The position numbers were made by a program, and so were the translations under genes. Below the pieces are notes generated by a model. That model did not search any database. It was not told the origin of the DNA and saw only the letters and a list, made by a program, of their open reading frames with translations. Source: Marsupella aquatica (lineage: Eukaryota; Marchantiophyta). From it: DNA of 64,000 bases. The stretch covers positions 4,464,001 through 4,528,000 of the forward strand of contig OZ316899.1 of assembly GCA_973895155.1 (NCBI GenBank), written 5' to 3'. This document shows positions 22,018 through 32,858 of the stretch, piece by piece (within the stretch, counting starts at the first letter, position 1; each line of letters opens with the position of its first letter).

Positions 22018-22330
22018 TTAGCTTATGTGAGCACGACTTCAGCTTAGCTCATGTAAGCACGGCTTCAACTTAGCTCATGTAAGCACGACTTCAGCTTAGC
22101 TCAGGTCAGCACAGCTTCAGCTTAGGCTTAACCCAAGTTCGGATTAGATTGATCCCGGGTTAGACTGAACTCGGGTTAACCTAAACTCGGGCTTGGGTTA
22201 GCATAGGTAAGTTCGGGTTTGGGCTCAGCTTAGCCTAGGTTAACGGGTAGCGGCCTAACCCGAGACCACGGGTTAGCTCTACTCGGATTAGGTAGGATAG
22301 CTAGGTTAGCCAAACTCGGGTTAGCATAGC
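22018..22330. repeat. imperfect short repeats (CACGGCTTCAGCTTAGCTC and ACTCGGGTTAGCCTA types)
   Basis: About four copies of a unit near CACGACTTCAGCTTAGCTCA are followed by many ACTCGGGTTA / AGGTTAGC variants. The minus-strand unit carries the matching array at about 57040-57370. Confidence 0.75.
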
Positions 22331-22788
22331 AGTGAGTACCCCCTCTCAGTTGCGGGGGCATAACTTTCTCTGTATTTGCCCAAATTGGCTATAATTGACC
22401 TCGTTGGAAAGAGGAGCTAAAGCCGCTTCCGTTGCTATCCACGTAGCAAATGGTTGAATAGAGAAATCGGGAGAGGAGGCGCAAGCTCGCGAAAAGCATG
22501 GAGGAGGGCCAAATCCAAAGTACATAGCCAATTCGAGATCATCTTTGAATCTAATTGAGTTTTCCTCTCAGGCCTCATTTCTCTCATGGATGTGTGTGTG
22601 TGTGTGAGGCAATCTTAGTGTATGATGGGACTAGCAGCGCCACTGAGAGGTGTACCGGGTGCATTGAAGTGGGTTGGGTGAGGGCTGTCACAACTCTGAT
22701 TGCTGAGAGTGGAATGGCAGAGTGGTGGGGCAATGGCTTAGAAGTCCCTAAGCCAGGAATCAGTCAGGAGTCACTGGTTTATGGGTAC

Positions 22789-22804
22789 ATTCCGGCGGCA
22801 GAAT
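22789..22804 (+). promoter_or_regulatory. conserved stem-loop (copy 4)
   Basis: ATTCCGGCGGCAGAAT has one unpaired position compared with the copy at 20444. It is followed by AGAAATATACCTATGACA, and lies 319 bp before the 3' end of unit A. Confidence 0.6.
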
Positions 22805-23258
22805 AGAAATATACCTATGACAATAAGCATACGTATAGACATATGCGCACCGTAGCGCTAGGCCCTATGTGTACGGGCCCAATGTGAAGACCCCTTCTCA
22901 CTAGAACTATCATGAGCATAGGATCTGATTCCCAACCTTGGTTCCTAGGGATTGAGCTTGGGTGATGTGTGACAGAGTCTTGCTATGATAGTCTGGTGTT
23001 AAGGGCATAAACTGGTGTTTACCGGCCTTCACAACATCCCTTCGTGATCCTCAGGTACAAGGAGATGGTTTTGGCACCCATAGTGACGTTTTTGGTGTTA
23101 AGACCCATGTCAATTGCGTGACAGCCCGCAACGACAACTCTACAAACTACAACTCACCTTACACTACCAAACAATTTCCAATAACCTTTAGGTTAAGACA
23201 ATTTTATACATTTACACTTACTTAGACAAACCCGACTCAACTAAGGGACGGGCGGTAA

Positions 23259-23308
23259 CACTCTTTCCTCCCACAAGAAAGGAGGGGAGGTTTTAATGAG
23301 GTTACACC
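23259..23308 (+). promoter_or_regulatory. copia-1 conserved 3' motif (CTCTTTCC...GGTTTTAATGAG)
   Basis: CTCTTTCCTCC, then a GGAGG that can pair with it, then GGTTTTAATGAGGTTACACC. The same arrangement is found upstream of the 3' LTR of copia-2, copia-3 and the 45125 element, so it is probably a functional RNA element of these retrotransposons. Confidence 0.55.
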
Positions 23309-23429
23309 CCACCTTTTTTTACCATATTATACCCCTACCATACAATAAACTAGAAGACCACTCAATTTCCCAATAGATAGTCAAGGTAGACTTTAAATGT
23401 CTACATCTTTTCTATAACAAAGATGTATC

Positions 23430-23439
23430 CAAGGGGGAG
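23430..23439 (+). promoter_or_regulatory. copia-1 polypurine tract
   Basis: CAAGGGGGAG lies directly before the 3' LTR and would prime plus-strand DNA synthesis. Confidence 0.75.
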
Positions 23440-23585
23440 TGTTGCAACCCCTAGAACAAGTCTACCTAAGGTTAGGACTAAACCCCTAACCCATGACGGT
23501 TATACAACCAACCACCTAGACAACCAACTATGTATATGAACAAATTGGATGAGTAAAACAGTTGGTGTTATTATGATGTTTAACA
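23440..23585 (+). repeat. copia-1 3' LTR
   Basis: 146 bp, almost identical to 11319-11464. It is followed by AAACT. Confidence 0.92.
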
Positions 23586-23691
23586 AAACTAAATAATTCA
23601 AAACCTCATCCTAGAAATTCCCAAACCCCTTCTCTAAATTTCCAAAAAGCACTTTTCAATATTCCATTCTTGGGAGAATTTTCCAGAATTA

Positions 23692-24869
23692 GTGAAATGT
23701 CTGATCAAGACCCGGGACTACATCATCGAGTTGTACATCAATGACAAAGGCTTTTGGTCTACAACAGAGGCAATTTGGGTGGTACCAGCGGAGTGTTTCA
23801 AGTTGAAGGGTGGCCAAAAGTTGATGCAGGCAAAGTTTGATAAGATCCCAGGCTACATTGAGCAACAACTTGCAACTGAGTGGAGGGAGGAAGAAATCAA
23901 CTGCCAACAGGAGGCAGCACGGAATCTCACCTTCCTTGGGGAAATCTCTAATGCATTCAACTAGGATATGGATATTCCGCCGGAGCCTATCACCAACCAA
24001 CCTGCCATCCAGACCAAACTGATTTTGCTTAGTCAGGCCTAGGTAGGCGCTGTGGACAATATAGATTGTTCCTCGGGATCAGCAAAGGTAGTCCGCACCT
24101 GCAGCAAACATAAAAGAGTGACGCAAGGACCTACAACGCCTGCACAAACTACCCCTGTCAACTTCCGCCTCGACCAACCACCCGGCCAATACTCAATCCA
24201 GGAAGGGACCCGCCCCTTTGCCGAAAACCTTGCTACAAATAATTTGTGTTCCCAAGGTGGTCTGGCATGCATCCCATGCAGACTATCTCAAGGAGCATCA
24301 AGTGGATAAATTTTCTCATTTAAACTAGAGGCCAACCGCCTTCGGAGCAACGGAAATGTGGAGTTCATTGAGAACTTTGACGTTGAGGCATTGACTACTA
24401 AAGTGTTGGGACAAACCTTGTCCCTCATGGAGGACCGGTTAGCCCAGATCTTTTGTCTGCCAACAAGTCCTGCGTTGATAGAACTAAGGACTAAGTCCAT
24501 GGCCGACGCCCGCTCGCCCCCAGTAGTAGTATGCCAAACGCCCCAACCGCTGCAGCTTGGGTAAACCCCTCCCCCACTCCGTCATGACCTACTCCCCCAC
24601 CTACTCCATTTGGGACTATTGTGAACAATGGGCCCCCGCCACCCTCCCATATTGTGGTGCCCTCATTGCCAACCCAACCATCCCCAATTCCACCACCCCC
24701 TGTAGATCCCATTCCCTCTCCTTTGCGGACTTTAGAGGACGCAGTAGCCCCGCCCATGGAAGGACCCTTGCTAGAGACAATGGATGAGTACCAAGTAGTC
24801 CCCAAAACCTTAGCCCATGATTTGATCCAAAAGTTTAGTAAGGACCTTTTGGTGGAGCTAGCGTCTTGA
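23692..24869 (+). pseudogene. degenerate FGLP-family gene
   Basis: Part of it matches the gene at the window start. Near 24282 the sequence encodes ADYLKEHQ, as at about 31-54. After it come the remnants of TTKVLGQTLSLMEDRLAQIFCLPTS, where the FGLP of the other copies reads FCLP. A Pro-rich stretch (about 24625-24725) and the segment DEYQVVPKTLAHDLIQKFS (about 24783-24838) also match. Frameshifts and stops break it throughout. The coding region ends where copia-2 begins, a little upstream. It is a fourth and diverged member of the family. Confidence 0.6.
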
Positions 24870-24931
24870 ACCAACAGGATGGACACAGGGTTGTTAGATA
24901 ATTTTTTGAGCTTATTAAGAATTATAGTTAT

Positions 24932-25099
24932 TATTTAGGGACATAGATCTCATGCGCCAACAAACTCACTTCCTTCTATATCTTTGGGAGTATGAGGGCT
25001 CCCTATATAGTACATAGCGTGGTGGTTATGTAACCACCTCTTGTGTCTATTCACTAGGGTAAGTCTAGTCTACCAGGGTTAGGTTTATCACTTGTAACA
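24932..25099 (-). repeat. copia-2 3' LTR
   Basis: On the plus strand it runs from TATTTAGGGACATAG to CACTTGTAACA. The polypurine tract complement CTCCCCCTTGG follows at 25100. Confidence 0.92.
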
Positions 25100-25196
25100 C
25101 TCCCCCTTGGTTGGGTGTTAAGTGTTTTACAGTCAACCACAGGATAGGGAAGCTAACCCTATGGCGTTAATTCTATGATCTGGCCCAATGTAGTAT

Positions 25197-25240
25197 GGTC
25201 TCATTAAAACCATGCTTCCATCATGGAAAGAGTGCCACTA
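25197..25240 (-). promoter_or_regulatory. copia-2 conserved 3' motif
   Basis: On the minus strand CTTTCCA-TGA-TGGAAG is a clean hairpin, followed by GGTTTTAATGAGACC. It matches the motif at 23259. Confidence 0.55.
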
Positions 25241-25686
25241 CTATAACAAAAGTTTGGGTCCAGTTATTAAAGGTAAATCCTTATAGTATCTAAAAGGGTG
25301 CATGAAAAAAATGCTAAGGTGTAATATGTATGTAGATGTCCGTGAATATGTCTAAGTACTCATGGTATGTGTTTATGCTTAAAGAGCTGTCTACACGCCT
25401 ACCCTAATCCTCCGGGCCACGGGTCAAACGCCTCCAGTCGTTGGTCTGTTGCTTTGGTGGGCTGCTAACATCGGTTGAATCTTTGTTTGTTCGGTGGTCG
25501 ATGCGGCCGAGTCGGGAGGTCGTCGTTTGTGTGTTGGGAGTGAGCATATGCATGTCGTCGGTTCTGCGTGATTCTCCATAGTTCAGGGTGGCGGGTCGGG
25601 GTAGCATATGATGTTGGAGCTCCCATCGTGTCAACTGATCGGCAGCAATGGGCGTGCAGTGTGGGTAAGCTCCTTAGGAGCGCTCG

Positions 25687-28222
25687 TCATTCTTTTCCTT
25701 GTAAAAGTAATGCCATACTTTGCAGTCCTATTCCATAAGCATGTTCGCGGTGTAGGGATGGTGGGAGTGGTTTAGTGAACAAGTCCGCGCAATTGTCTTT
25801 ACTTGGAATCCATTGTACTTGGACCTGTTCGCCATGCTGTTTGTGAGTGAAAAAGAATTTGGGTGCTATGTGTTTGATTCTATCCCCTTTGATGAATCCC
25901 TGAACGATCTGCTCCACACAGGGTCGGTTGTCATTGTATATAGTTGTTGGTTTCTTTAGTTGAGCTCTGCCTGTGTGCAGGTGTATGTGATTTATCAGGT
26001 TTCTCAGCCAGATACATTCCCTGGTGGCTTTGTAAAGTGCTATTATCTTGGCATGATTTGAGGAGGTCACTGTAGTGACTGTTTGCTGCTTTTCCAAGAG
26101 ATCGTCGTGCCACCTTGTAAGAAGACGTATCCCGTTTGGGATTTTCATCGTCTGGGTCTGAGAGGTAGCTCACGTCTGCATAGCCGGTCAGTATGTTTTT
26201 TGAGTTCTTGGGGAAGAATAGCCCCATGTCCGTTGTGCCATGCAGGTATTGGAATACCCTTTTTACTCAGTTCCAATGTCGGATCGTGGGGTTGGAGCTA
26301 TGGCGAGCAAGGAGGTTGACGGCAAAAGCGATGTCAGGGTGCGACTGGGTTTCCAGGTACATCAGGGCCACGATGGCTGAGAGGTATGGCTTCTCGGGGC
26401 CAAGAATCTCCTCGGTCTCTGCTCATTTTTTAAAGGTGTCCCTTGTGGGGTCTGAGGATCTCAAGTCCATTGGAGTGCTGATCGGGTGGGCGGATGCCAT
26501 GTTGAATTTCCGCAGTGCCTTCTCAGTATATGTTGATTGGTTGATGAGGATTCCCTGATGTAGGTAGTTAAATTGTAAGCCCAGACAATAGTTGGGCTTT
26601 TCCGATGTCCCTTGTCTCGAATGTCTTCTTTAGGATTTCGATCATCTTGTGCATTATCATTGTTGTGCCAAAGATGTTAATGTCATCTACATAAATTGCA
26701 ATGATAACAAATTCCTCTGCCTCCTATTTGAGAAACAAACAAGGGGCAATATCGTTAGTATTGAAGTTCAATGCAAGCATTTTGGCTTTGAACCGTTTGT
26801 ACCAGGTTCGTCCACTCTGTTTTAATCCGTACTTTGAACGAAGGACTTGGACTGCAAGTTCTCTTTTAACTTGTTTTGTCTGTGTAGCAGGCATGTTTGG
26901 TGGGAGAAATGTTCGTTTCCTTAGGTCGGATGTGGGAAGCACATCCAGTGGCGTTGGTTCTGCAGGTCCAAGCTCGCTCGTCATTTTATCCAAATCGCTT
27001 GTAGGGCCAGTTTGGGGTAGACCCGGTTGTAGACGCGGTCTACGGTACCAATTTTCTCCCCCTCAATGTGGAACCTTATTCTTTTGATCAGTTCCGGGGG
27101 TGCCTTCATGTATATTGTGGTATCTAGGATACCATACAGATAGGCTATGATCACATCTAGTGTGTGCATGACGAGCTTATGCAAGAGTGTAAACGCAATG
27201 AGGTACCGGTATGTTATGGAATCCATCATCGAGGAGTATGTTTGGTCGAAGCCCCGGCCGGGGATTTGGGTGTAGCCCTTCGCTACCAAACGAGCTTTGT
27301 ATCTGATTACCTCTCCTTTTGCATTTCGTTTCCTCACAAAAGTGAACTTATAGCCTGTAAGGTGAGTCCCTGTAGGTGCAGGGATTACGGGTCCGAAAAC
27401 TTTTTGTTTTATAAGGGAGTCTAATTCAGAGTTTATTGCTAGCTCCCATTGGTGCCAGTCTGGTTGAGATTGAGCCTCTGCTACTATGATGGGGTCAGGG
27501 GTGTCATTAGTTATCTCCTCAAAGATATGGAATGCAAAGTGATCATCGATTTGTGTTTTATCTCGCTGCATCATGTGTCCGGTGTGTATGTAGCTGATTG
27601 TTATTTCCTCATTTGATGTATCCCCTGGAAGGGGTGATCCTTGTGTAGGTATGGCCGTGGTTGTTGGTGATGCGCTGCGTGGTGCTCGCGGGTACGTATC
27701 CTTAGAGCCCAGGGGTCGGCCCTGTTTTGCCTTTGGTGCAGTTGCAGTTGCCTGTGCGGCTGTCCGAGAGATTCTTGCGGGTATGTTCGCTGCCTCCGTG
27801 TGTGACTGTGTGACCGCAGCTGCATCGTTGAAAGAGTCTGGTAATTTTGTGAGCATCAGTTGTAAATGGAGAACCCTTTGCACTCCTTGGTCTGCTTCTC
27901 TGGTCCGGTGGTCATCAGTAAATGGTTTCGTGGGCAGCCATTGTAGTTCTTGTGCTTTGACATGTCCGCTTCTAGCAAGGTCTTCGGTGAATGTTGGGAA
28001 CAAATTCGTCTTCAAAAATTGACAGTCTTGGAACCTTGCTTTAAAGATGTCTGCTGTCATGGGTTCCAAGTACCTGATGATAGAACGTGAGGCTAGTCCC
28101 ACGTAGATACCTCGTTGTTGCTGAGGTCCCATTTTGGTCCGTTTGGGGCCTAGTATTGGGACCAGGACCAGGCATCCAAATGTTCGGAGATGGGTAATGT
28201 CTGGTGGTAGTCCATATGCCAA
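25687..28222 (-). pseudogene. pol: copia-2 reverse transcriptase, RNase H and end of integrase
   Basis: Read right to left: the integrase C-terminal region (KRTKMGPQQQRGIYVGLASRS), then RT with GYKFTFVRKRNAKGEVIRYK, QVLRSKYGLKQSG (near 26850) and a YVDD box near 26680, then RNase H with TTVTSSNHAKIIALYKA (near 26060) and DNRPCVEQIVQGFIKGD (near 25900). It ends near 25687 with ADLFTKPLPPSLH. Several stops and frameshifts occur, in particular between 26150 and 26720, so no active enzyme is made. Confidence 0.85.
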
Positions 28223-29330
28223 GAAGTGGGGGGGTCTGGGTATTGAAGGAGGATGGCCTTATTCTTAGAAGGGCGGCCGCATGCAGGACCGCATGGCCCC
28301 AGGCTGAGGCTGGTAAGTTGGATTGCATTAATAGGGGCCTGACCACCATTTGTATGCGTTTTATTACTGATTCGGCAATACCATTCTGAGAGTGGACGTG
28401 TGGGACCGGGTATTTGGTATCTATCCCTGCAGTCTCACAGAAGTCGTCAAACGTCTTTGAGGTAAACTCCCCCGCATTATCAACTCTTATGGTTTTGATT
28501 GGGTTCTTTGGGAATTGGTGTTTAAGTTTTAGTATGTGGGATAAGATTCTGGTGAAGACTAAGTTTTGTGTGGAGAGCAAGGAGACCTGTGACCATTTGG
28601 TGGAGGCGTCTATAATGACCATGAAGTATCGGAATCGGCCGGAGGGTGGTTCGATTGGTCCGCAGACATCTGCTTGTATCCTCTCTAAAAATTGTGGAAT
28701 CTTTTGTATGGTTTTTGATGGTGTAGGCCGAGTCACCATCTTTCCCTATGAACAAGCGATGCAGGGTCTGCTCGAGGCTGAGGGGTGGACTCCGTGAGGT
28801 ATGCCCACCGTGGTCTTCACAATATTGTGGTACATATTGGTGCCGGGGTGGCCCAGGCGATTATGCCAGATTTGAGTTAAGGTGAGAGTGGGTCGCTCAG
28901 TATGGTAAGAGTCAATCTGGGTGATGTATAAACCAGGGGGTAAATTGGTAAAATCTCTCGGACTCCTCCCCCTGGTTTAGTGTTGTCTAGTATTTACAGG
29001 ACTTCTTGGTTGTTGTGGGTGTCTGTATGGATGTGTAGCTTATTTGCGCAGATGTCGTTGAAGCTGATTAGGTTCCTTGTGGCCCTTGGTGCGTAAATTG
29101 CTGAGTCGATGTAGATTGTAGTCCCTTTTGGGAATCTGACTCTGGCCGGGCCATAGCCCTCCTCTATATGGTTAGGTCCTGTTATGGTTGTCATGGATCT
29201 GTTGGATGGAGTGATTCGGAGAAAATAATGTTTGTCTCATAATATTGAGTGAGATATTCCGCTGCCCACAATGCAGTTGCTTTGGTCATTCGGAAGTGAT
29301 GAGGTAGAGCCTAGTTGGGCGGTGTGGACC
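28041..29330 (-). pseudogene. pol: copia-2 protease and integrase
   Basis: The protease region near 29240 reads CIVGSGISHSIL, so the catalytic Asp of the DSG motif is Gly. The integrase has IQADVCGP (near 28680), VDNAGEF (near 28475) and NGIAES (near 28380), so the D, D and E are all present. The zinc-binding region is partly lost in frameshifts near 28740-28960. The first MITE lies just upstream of the protease site. Confidence 0.8.
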
Positions 29331-29339
29331 TCAGGTACT

Positions 29340-29586
29340 CTCGGGGGGGTCACTTCCATGGAAGTGGCATATCATGTGCGACGAAGTATAGGGCCATTTA
29401 AATGGTTTTGGCGGAAGACTTATTAAGTCTTCTATGGAAATATAGGGTTGTTTAATTGCAAAATGCATACATGTCATCACATGATTGGTGCCATACAACT
29501 TTCTAGAAAGTGACTTAGGGGGGTCATAAATGACCCAAACCGTCGCACGTGATGTATGACCCTTCATATAGTGACCCCCCCGAGCG
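29340..29586. mobile_element. MITE-1 with CTCGGGGGGGTCACT ends
   Basis: 247 bp. CTCGGGGGGGTCACT at the left and its exact complement at the right (29570-29584) form a perfect 15-bp inverted repeat. GGTACT lies on both sides (29334-29339 and 29587-29592). It has no coding capacity. Removing it with one GGTACT restores an open frame between the end of gag and the protease of copia-2, so it is a clean insertion. The superfamily is not known. Confidence 0.85.
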
Positions 29587-29697
29587 GGTACTGCTGGGTC
29601 TATTCTGTCATCTAGGGCCTCCATGTAGTTGCCCAGTGCTCCGTTGGTGGGTTGTTCCCGACTCTACTTATAAAGTGTGACCAGGTGTGCAGGTGCC

Positions 29698-29986
29698 CAA
29701 CTCGGGGGGTTGACTATCAAAAATCGTAGGAACCACGTGCGATCCAAAATAGGTATTTTTCATAGAATTAGCTAAATTTTTAAAAAGTGTAGGAAACAAA
29801 AGAAGATATTATAGACCCATATTTATAGAATATTCTCTAATATATACCTTTTATAAAGTAATATAGGTCATTAATATTGAAAATAGAGAATGCTTTTGGA
29901 ATATTCTCATTATAAAATAGGTGTGTTTATATTAGGCTAGGATCGCACATGGTACCCCAAAATATACACTAAGTTAACCCCCCGAG
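29698..29986. mobile_element. MITE-2 with CTCGGGGGGTTRACT ends
   Basis: 289 bp, AT-rich inside. The left end is CAACTCGGGGGGTTGACT; the right end is AGTTAACCCCCCGAG. The inverted repeat covers 15 bp with one mismatch. GTGCC lies on both sides (29693-29697 and 29987-29991). Removal rejoins the copia-2 zinc-knuckle sequence with the following gag codons. It shares the CTCGGGGGG(G/T)T(C/R)ACT end type with MITE-1 but not the interior. Confidence 0.85.
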
Positions 29987-29999
29987 GTGCCCGACAATC

Positions 30000-30905
30000 T
30001 CTTTGTAAGTGTCCCTTTGTTCCGCACCTAAAGCATTTGGTGGGGTTGTTATTCTCTCGGTTCCAATTATAATGTCCCCTGGTGTGGCGTCCCCCACGGC
30101 CTCATCCTCTGAATCCGCCTCCTCTTCCTCTGTATCCGCCTCCTTTGTTAAAATTTCCAAATGTTTGGCCTTCTCTATCGGGTTGGCCGTTGCCTGTGCC
30201 AACTTGTTGATTTCTGCCCCTACTAGGGGTTCTGCCTCTTCTCCCCCTGAAGTTGCCATTGCCTCTCCCTCTGGGTTTGTCGTTCTGGCGGTTAAAGTTG
30301 GCTTCTGGTCTTGGCGGGGGTGCAGCGGCCCCTAGTGGGCGAGATTTGGCATTCTCCAGGAGGAGTAATTGGTGCTTTTTGGCAAGAAGGATATATGCAA
30401 TCAGTTCAGAATATTTAGTGAAGTCCATGTTTCTGTACTGTGATGCCAGGAGTAGGTTTCCTGCGTTGAATGTTGAAAGGGTGCGCTCGATCATTTCATC
30501 ATCGCTGATGGGGTGGCCGCAGACTGCCAGTTGTGAGGTGATCCGAAAGAGTTCCCCATTGTAGCTTGCGATTGAGGTGTGGTCTTGGACCCTCAGGTTG
30601 ATCCAGTCATGGCGGGCTACTGGCAGGGAGACGAGCCGCATGTGGTCAAACCATAATTTCAGATCTTCCCAGAGTATTCTAGGATTATATTGGTTGAGAT
30701 ACTGGGTCTTGAGTGGCTCGGCCAAGTGATGTCGTATGAAAATTAGCGCTTTGGCCTTCTGTTGTAGTGTGAGGCCTGCATCAATTAGGATTGTGTCCTG
30801 CAAATCTTTGGATGCAAGATAAGCCTCAATGTCAAGTGACCATGTTAAGTAATTTGCACCGTCTATGGCTAGTGCCTTGAATTGCAATTTTTCAATCGCA
30901 GTCAT
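30000..30905 (-). pseudogene. gag: copia-2 gag
   Basis: Starts at the ATG at 30905. The first 200 residues form the copia capsid (WSLDIEAYLASKDLQDTILI, CGHPISDDEMIERTLSTF). An Arg/Gly-rich tail follows (about 30110-30300). A zinc knuckle (C-x2-C-x4-H-x4-C; CFRCGTKGHLQRDC) can be read near 30000-30040 in a shifted frame. The frame is intact to about 30110, better than in copia-1. The sequence is interrupted after the knuckle by MITE-2. Confidence 0.82.
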
Positions 30906-31465
30906 GTTTGTATTAGTGTATGTGCTGCCGGAGCAGCTTTAGCTGTAGTGTGATTAGACCGGGGAGTTCCTTCGGTAATCGGAAGTATCTCAATAAATGG
31001 AAATCATTTAAGTTTTCCTCGGTGTATCTTGTTTGAAATTGTGCAATCTTGGAAGGTAAGATGGGAATTTCTCTGATATTAGTCCGTGTACGACCATTCT
31101 TGATGGTCCGTTTGCCTTGTATCAACCTTCCTCGTGCCTGCTCCGATATTTTGCTCAGATGGTTGCTTTACGGGCCGTCCTCTCCAGATGTTGAGTAATT
31201 TGGTGGAGAGGTTCGCATTTTTCTTAGGTATCGAGTTCTGTTTGGGGAGGAGAGATCAATGTAAGGGCAAAGCTTGTATGGGAGAGAGGAAAGAAGAAGG
31301 TCTAATGATGGATGGCCGCGGCGTGAAGAGCTATGGAATCCCCAAAAAAGAAACTGAACTTTTTAGGCATATGCGTCTTCCTTGAACTAATGTGAAGGTT
31401 TTCCATCTGTCAAACGAAATTTGCTCGAGCTAATATGGAGAAAAAAAAAATGCTCAGATCAAGAG

Positions 31466-31479
31466 TCATGCTGATAACG
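31466..31479 (-). promoter_or_regulatory. copia-2 primer binding site
   Basis: The minus strand reads CGTTATCAGCATGA directly after the 5' LTR, close to the site of copia-1. Confidence 0.7.
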
Positions 31480-31647
31480 TATTCAGGGACATAGATCTCA
31501 TGCGCCAACAAACTCACTTCCTTCTATATCTTTGGGAGTATGAGGGCTCCCTATATAGTACATAGCGTGGTGGTTATGTAACCACCTCTTGTGTCTATTC
31601 ACTAGGGTAAGTCTAGTCTACCAGGGTTAGGTTTTTCACTTGTAACA
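31480..31647 (-). repeat. copia-2 5' LTR
   Basis: 168 bp; two differences from 24932-25099 were seen by eye. Followed by GTTAT. Confidence 0.92.
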
Positions 31648-31652
31648 GTTAT

Positions 31653-32098
31653 CTCTTTGTGTGTAATTTTAGTGTAGTGCAAGGCTTTAGGCCCGAGTCA
31701 ACTTTAAACCTAGAAGATTGAGTGAAAAATTAATAGGGATAAATTTAAGGTAGAGTAACAATTGCCCTTTGGCGATACTTTAATCAAATCTTTGTAGGTC
31801 ATGAAAAACTTTGATTTTTTGGTGAGTAGATAGATTTTTAGATAGAGAATCATCTCCTAAAAATTTCATGCAAAATGGACATGTTAACACTTGGCTCTTT
31901 GACACTTAGAATAATTTGTTGTTTTAATTGACTATTTTATACTATATGGAAATATTTTGGTATTTTATTAGTATACTTATATTAGTCCAAAAAGTTTGAG
32001 TTTTTGTCGGGTGATAGATTATAGATAGAGGAATGCATTGACAAATTTTCAACAAAATGGTGAAATTGCTAGGCCGCTAAGCCATTTAGCCATTTCGT
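31653..32098. other. AT-rich spacer, no gene seen
   Basis: The sequence between copia-2 and the CACTA element has no coding frame or repeat I can support. Confidence 0.4.
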
Positions 32099-32525
32099 CC
32101 ACTAGTACATTTTTGCAATTTTTCCGATGCTCCGGTCACGGCCTAAAAGAGGCGTCCCATGCCCTTTCTATCCGATATTTTAAGAAACGGTTTGTCCGAT
32201 ATAATACGCTTCGGAAACTACCATTCCAATTTTAATAACATCAGACCACGTTACCCATACAAACTACATTGGAAATTACCGATGACGATCAAGTCGGACT
32301 TAGGTTCAAAATGTTCTATGGAGGTGTCCGATACCCATTAAATGGCATCCTAGATCCGATACAAAACATATCGGAAATATTCCGATGGTAATAAAATGGC
32401 ATCACCCTTCCGAAGGTGGTCCAATGGCTAAGGTATGGCAGTGCGTATCCGACACAAGAAAGATGGGAAATAGGTCTGATGTGGTTAGTATGGCAAATGT
32501 GATCCGATGCGGTGAATATCGGATA
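32099..32525. repeat. left end and subterminal TCCGAT repeats of the CACTA element
   Basis: CACTA start at 32099. At least ten TCCGAT or ATCGGA copies in both orientations lie between 32119 and 32525, several in inverted pairs (for example TCCGATAC with TATCGGAA near 32353-32372). Confidence 0.7.
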
Positions 32526-32858
32526 GACCGGGTTTGGGGTTTTTTGAATGTTTTAGGTGAAGGTTTGATGGTTTCGGTTATTTGAAACATGGGAAAGGGT
32601 ATGGGAAAGATGGGAAATTTTCAGTATGCATGCATGGAGGATTTCCATCTGATCAAAGGACTTGAGTGAACAATATATCATTCATTCAAGAAATTCATAT
32701 TTGAAGCTTGCATGCATGTTAATCTTTTGAGGTACATATATGTGTGGAGTAATTGAATGTTATAATAGGTAGAACCAGATATATATATATATGATTCATT
32801 AATGCCGATAGAAGGAAAACGTACATAGAGGGCTTTTACCTACCTAGGGCTGCATGTA

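Larger units (their letters stand above)
21319..23123 (+). mobile_element. non-coding TG...CA unit A, target duplication GACCG/GCCCG
   Basis: The unit starts TGTGACGCCGATGACATGG and ends CAATTGCGTGACA. The flanks GACCG (21314-21318) and GCCCG (23124-23128) match at four of five bases. It is the same family as the minus-strand unit 55304-58062, with which it shares its whole length apart from 942 bp missing here. No coding frame is supported. It holds tandem GC-rich repeats (22018-22330) and the stem-loop at 22789. It lies in the 3' non-coding part of copia-1. Confidence 0.85.
11319..23585 (+). mobile_element. copia-1: Ty1/copia LTR retrotransposon with two nested insertions
   Basis: Two 146-bp LTRs (11319-11464 and 23440-23585) are flanked by AAACT duplications (11314-11318 and 23586-23590). 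The order gag, protease, integrase, reverse transcriptase, RNase H is the copia order. The element is split by later insertions at 16055-20714 (in the RNase H part) and 21319-23123 (3' non-coding part). Without them it would be about 5.8 kb. The LTRs differ at only about two positions, yet the gag-pol frame has several stops and frameshifts. Confidence 0.92.
24932..31647 (-). mobile_element. copia-2: Ty1/copia retrotransposon with two MITEs
   Basis: Two 168-bp LTRs (24932-25099 and 31480-31647) are flanked by GTTAT (24927-24931 and 31648-31652). On the minus strand the order is gag, protease, integrase, RT, RNase H. The LTRs end in TA rather than CA. They differ at about two positions, yet the coding region is broken by many stops, a mutated protease site and two MITE insertions. 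Confidence 0.92.

Noticed and set aside
22340-22830. Possible host gene in unit A
   Set aside because: The same DNA occurs in unit B with frame-breaking differences and no domain is recognised.
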